Shown: positions 63,158-64,000 of the stretch, one piece after another | Layout of the letters: each line of letters begins with the position of its first letter | Numbering within the stretch: position 1 is the first letter of the stretch | Source of the DNA: Paenibacillus timonensis | GTDB lineage: Bacteria; Bacillota; Bacilli; Paenibacillales; Paenibacillaceae | Assembly: GCF_009725205.1 (NCBI RefSeq) | Contig: NZ_WNZY01000017.1 | Location: 1-64,000, forward strand | Length of the DNA stretch: 64,000 bases | Direction: 5' to 3' | Notes under the pieces: generated by a model | The model's database searches: none | What the model was told of the DNA's origin: nothing | The model's input: only the letters and a program-made list of their open reading frames with translations | Program-made: the position numbers and the translations under genes

Positions 63158-64000
63158 TCACCTCGCGTAACGGGATAAATTAAGTAAAATGCCTAGCGCG
63201 GTCAGCATCAGCGTAAGCGACGACCCCCCGTAACTGATCAGCGGCAGCGTTATGCCGGTGACCGGCATGAGGCCGATAACGACGCCGATGTTGATCACGA
63301 CCTGTACGCCGACCATCCCGACAATACCGACAGCCAGCAAGCTGCCAAAGGTATCCTCGATCGTCATTGCCACGCGCATGCCGCGCCACACCAAAATCAA
63401 AAACAACAACAGGACTAAGAGTCCGCCAATAAAGCCCAACTCCTCGGCTAGGATGGAGAAAATAAAATCCGTTTGCGGCTCCGGCACATAACTGTATTTC
63501 TGCCGGCTCATTCCGAGCCCCAACCCGGCCAAACCTCCCGGCCCGATCGCGTACAGCGACTGAATGATCTGATAACCCGCGCCCAATGGATCCGACCACG
63601 GGTCCAGGAAGGCGGTGATGCGTTTCAGCCGGTAAGGCGCTGCCAGGATCAAGCCAACGAAACCTAACCCGCCCACCGCAGCCAAGCCGGCCAAATGCCG
63701 AATGCGCGCGCCTGCGGTAAACACAATTAACAGGGACGCGCCCAGCATCACCGTGCCTGTCCCCAAATCGGGCTGCAGCATGATCAAGCCGAAGGCGAGT
63801 CCGATGATGCCAAGCGGCGGCAGCAAACCTCGGGTAAAATGCGTGATCTTGTAATCTTCTTTGCTGAGCCAGTAGGATAGAAACAAAATCATCCCCAGCT
63901 TCATGAACTCGGACGGCTGGATGCCAAACGAGCTGATCCCCAGCCAGCTGCGCGCCCCTCCGCGCACGACCCCGATACCGGGAATCAGCACGATGACGAG
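63158..64000 (-). CDS. FtsW/SpoVE SEDS glycosyltransferase, C-terminal part
   Basis: The 5' end lies beyond the right edge, so only about 280 residues are seen. SEDS-family peptidoglycan polymerase with many helices: GARSWLGISSFGIQPSEFMKLGMILFLSYWLSK near the start of the visible part, LIMLQPDLGTGTVMLGASLLIVF, GYQIIQSLYAIGPGGLAGLGLGMSRQKYSYVPEPQTDFIFSILAEELGFIGG (the catalytic-loop region in parts), and GVVIGLMPVTGITLPLISYGGSS. The gene next to murG in spore formers is spoVE (cortex synthesis) or ftsW (septum); the sequence alone does not separate them here. Confidence 0.93.
   Translation of the reverse strand, partial: LVIVLIPGIGVVRGGARSWLGISSFGIQPSEFMKLGMILFLSYWLSKEDYKITHFTRGLLPPLGIIGLAFGLIMLQPDLGTGTVMLGASLLIVFTAGARIRHLAGLAAVGGLGFVGLILAAPYRLKRITAFLDPWSDPLGAGYQIIQSLYAIGPGGLAGLGLGMSRQKYSYVPEPQTDFIFSILAEELGFIGGLLVLLLFLILVWRGMRVAMTIEDTFGSLLAVGIVGMVGVQVVINIGVVIGLMPVTGITLPLISYGGSSLTLMLTALGILLNLSRYAR

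Overview
The window reads as chromosomal DNA of a spore-forming Gram-positive bacterium of the Paenibacillus group. Support for this: sporulation sigma factors SigE and SigG, SpoIIGA and a Spo0E-type phosphatase; S-layer-homology (SLH) proteins; LL-diaminopimelate aminotransferase (DapL), the lysine route usual in Paenibacillaceae; PyrR and T-box attenuators; and strong GGAGG ribosome sites, often before TTG or GTG starts. Nothing in the window looks like a prophage, plasmid or CRISPR locus.

Layout. 1-8.8 kb: end of a DoxX protein, a PAP2 phosphatase, a redox/Fe-S-flavoured group (TrhO, SufR-like regulator, DUF1450 protein, SodA), a sugar group (LacI regulator diverging from a ROK kinase and ManA), then DinB, DUF3006 and a ComEC-like lipoprotein hydrolase. 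8.8-14.9 kb: a secreted protein of about eight bacterial Ig-like repeats, tRNA-Leu, small membrane and secreted proteins, an SLH protein, a Spo0E phosphatase and a two-gene CAU tRNA operon. 14.9-22.2 kb (minus strand): a tightly coupled five-gene ABC operon (ATPase, HlyD-type lipoprotein adaptor, 966-residue FtsX permease, second ATPase with a C-terminal AbrB-like domain, solute-binding lipoprotein). 22.3-24 kb: an SLH-GH18 protein. 24-33.1 kb: the pyrimidine operon pyrR-pyrB-pyrC-carA-carB-pyrF-pyrE behind a complete PyrR attenuator. 33.5-41.4 kb: dapL, rluD-family gene, lspA, a YteA/YlyA-type zinc-finger gene, a DUF5665 gene, and a eukaryote-like ileS behind a T-box leader. 41.6-45.6 kb: a GH78 rhamnosidase-like enzyme with an AraC regulator. 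45.7-50 kb: the divIVA-ylmH-ylmG-sepF-ylmE-pgeF-ylmC division cluster. 50.1-53 kb: an exported FMN/FAD reductase with its MerR regulator. 53.1-64 kb: sigG, sigE, spoIIGA, ftsZ, ftsA, divIB, murA, murB, murG and ftsW/spoVE, the usual division and cell-wall cluster ending at the window edge.

Most genes are ordinary. The points that deserve attention are: a 38-bp promoter module shared by trhO and sodA, which flank a SufR-like regulator gene; the ABC operon and its ATPase-AbrB fusion; a dispersed intergenic repeat family, one copy of which lies inside the ileS T-box leader between the specifier stem and the antiterminator; a MerR-type 19-bp-spacer promoter overlapping the regulator's own stop codon; and two small genes (Spo0E type, and a 59-residue basic protein) that are easy to miss. 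Many start sites were moved from the longest open frame to the codon with a proper ribosome site; each case is explained in its entry.
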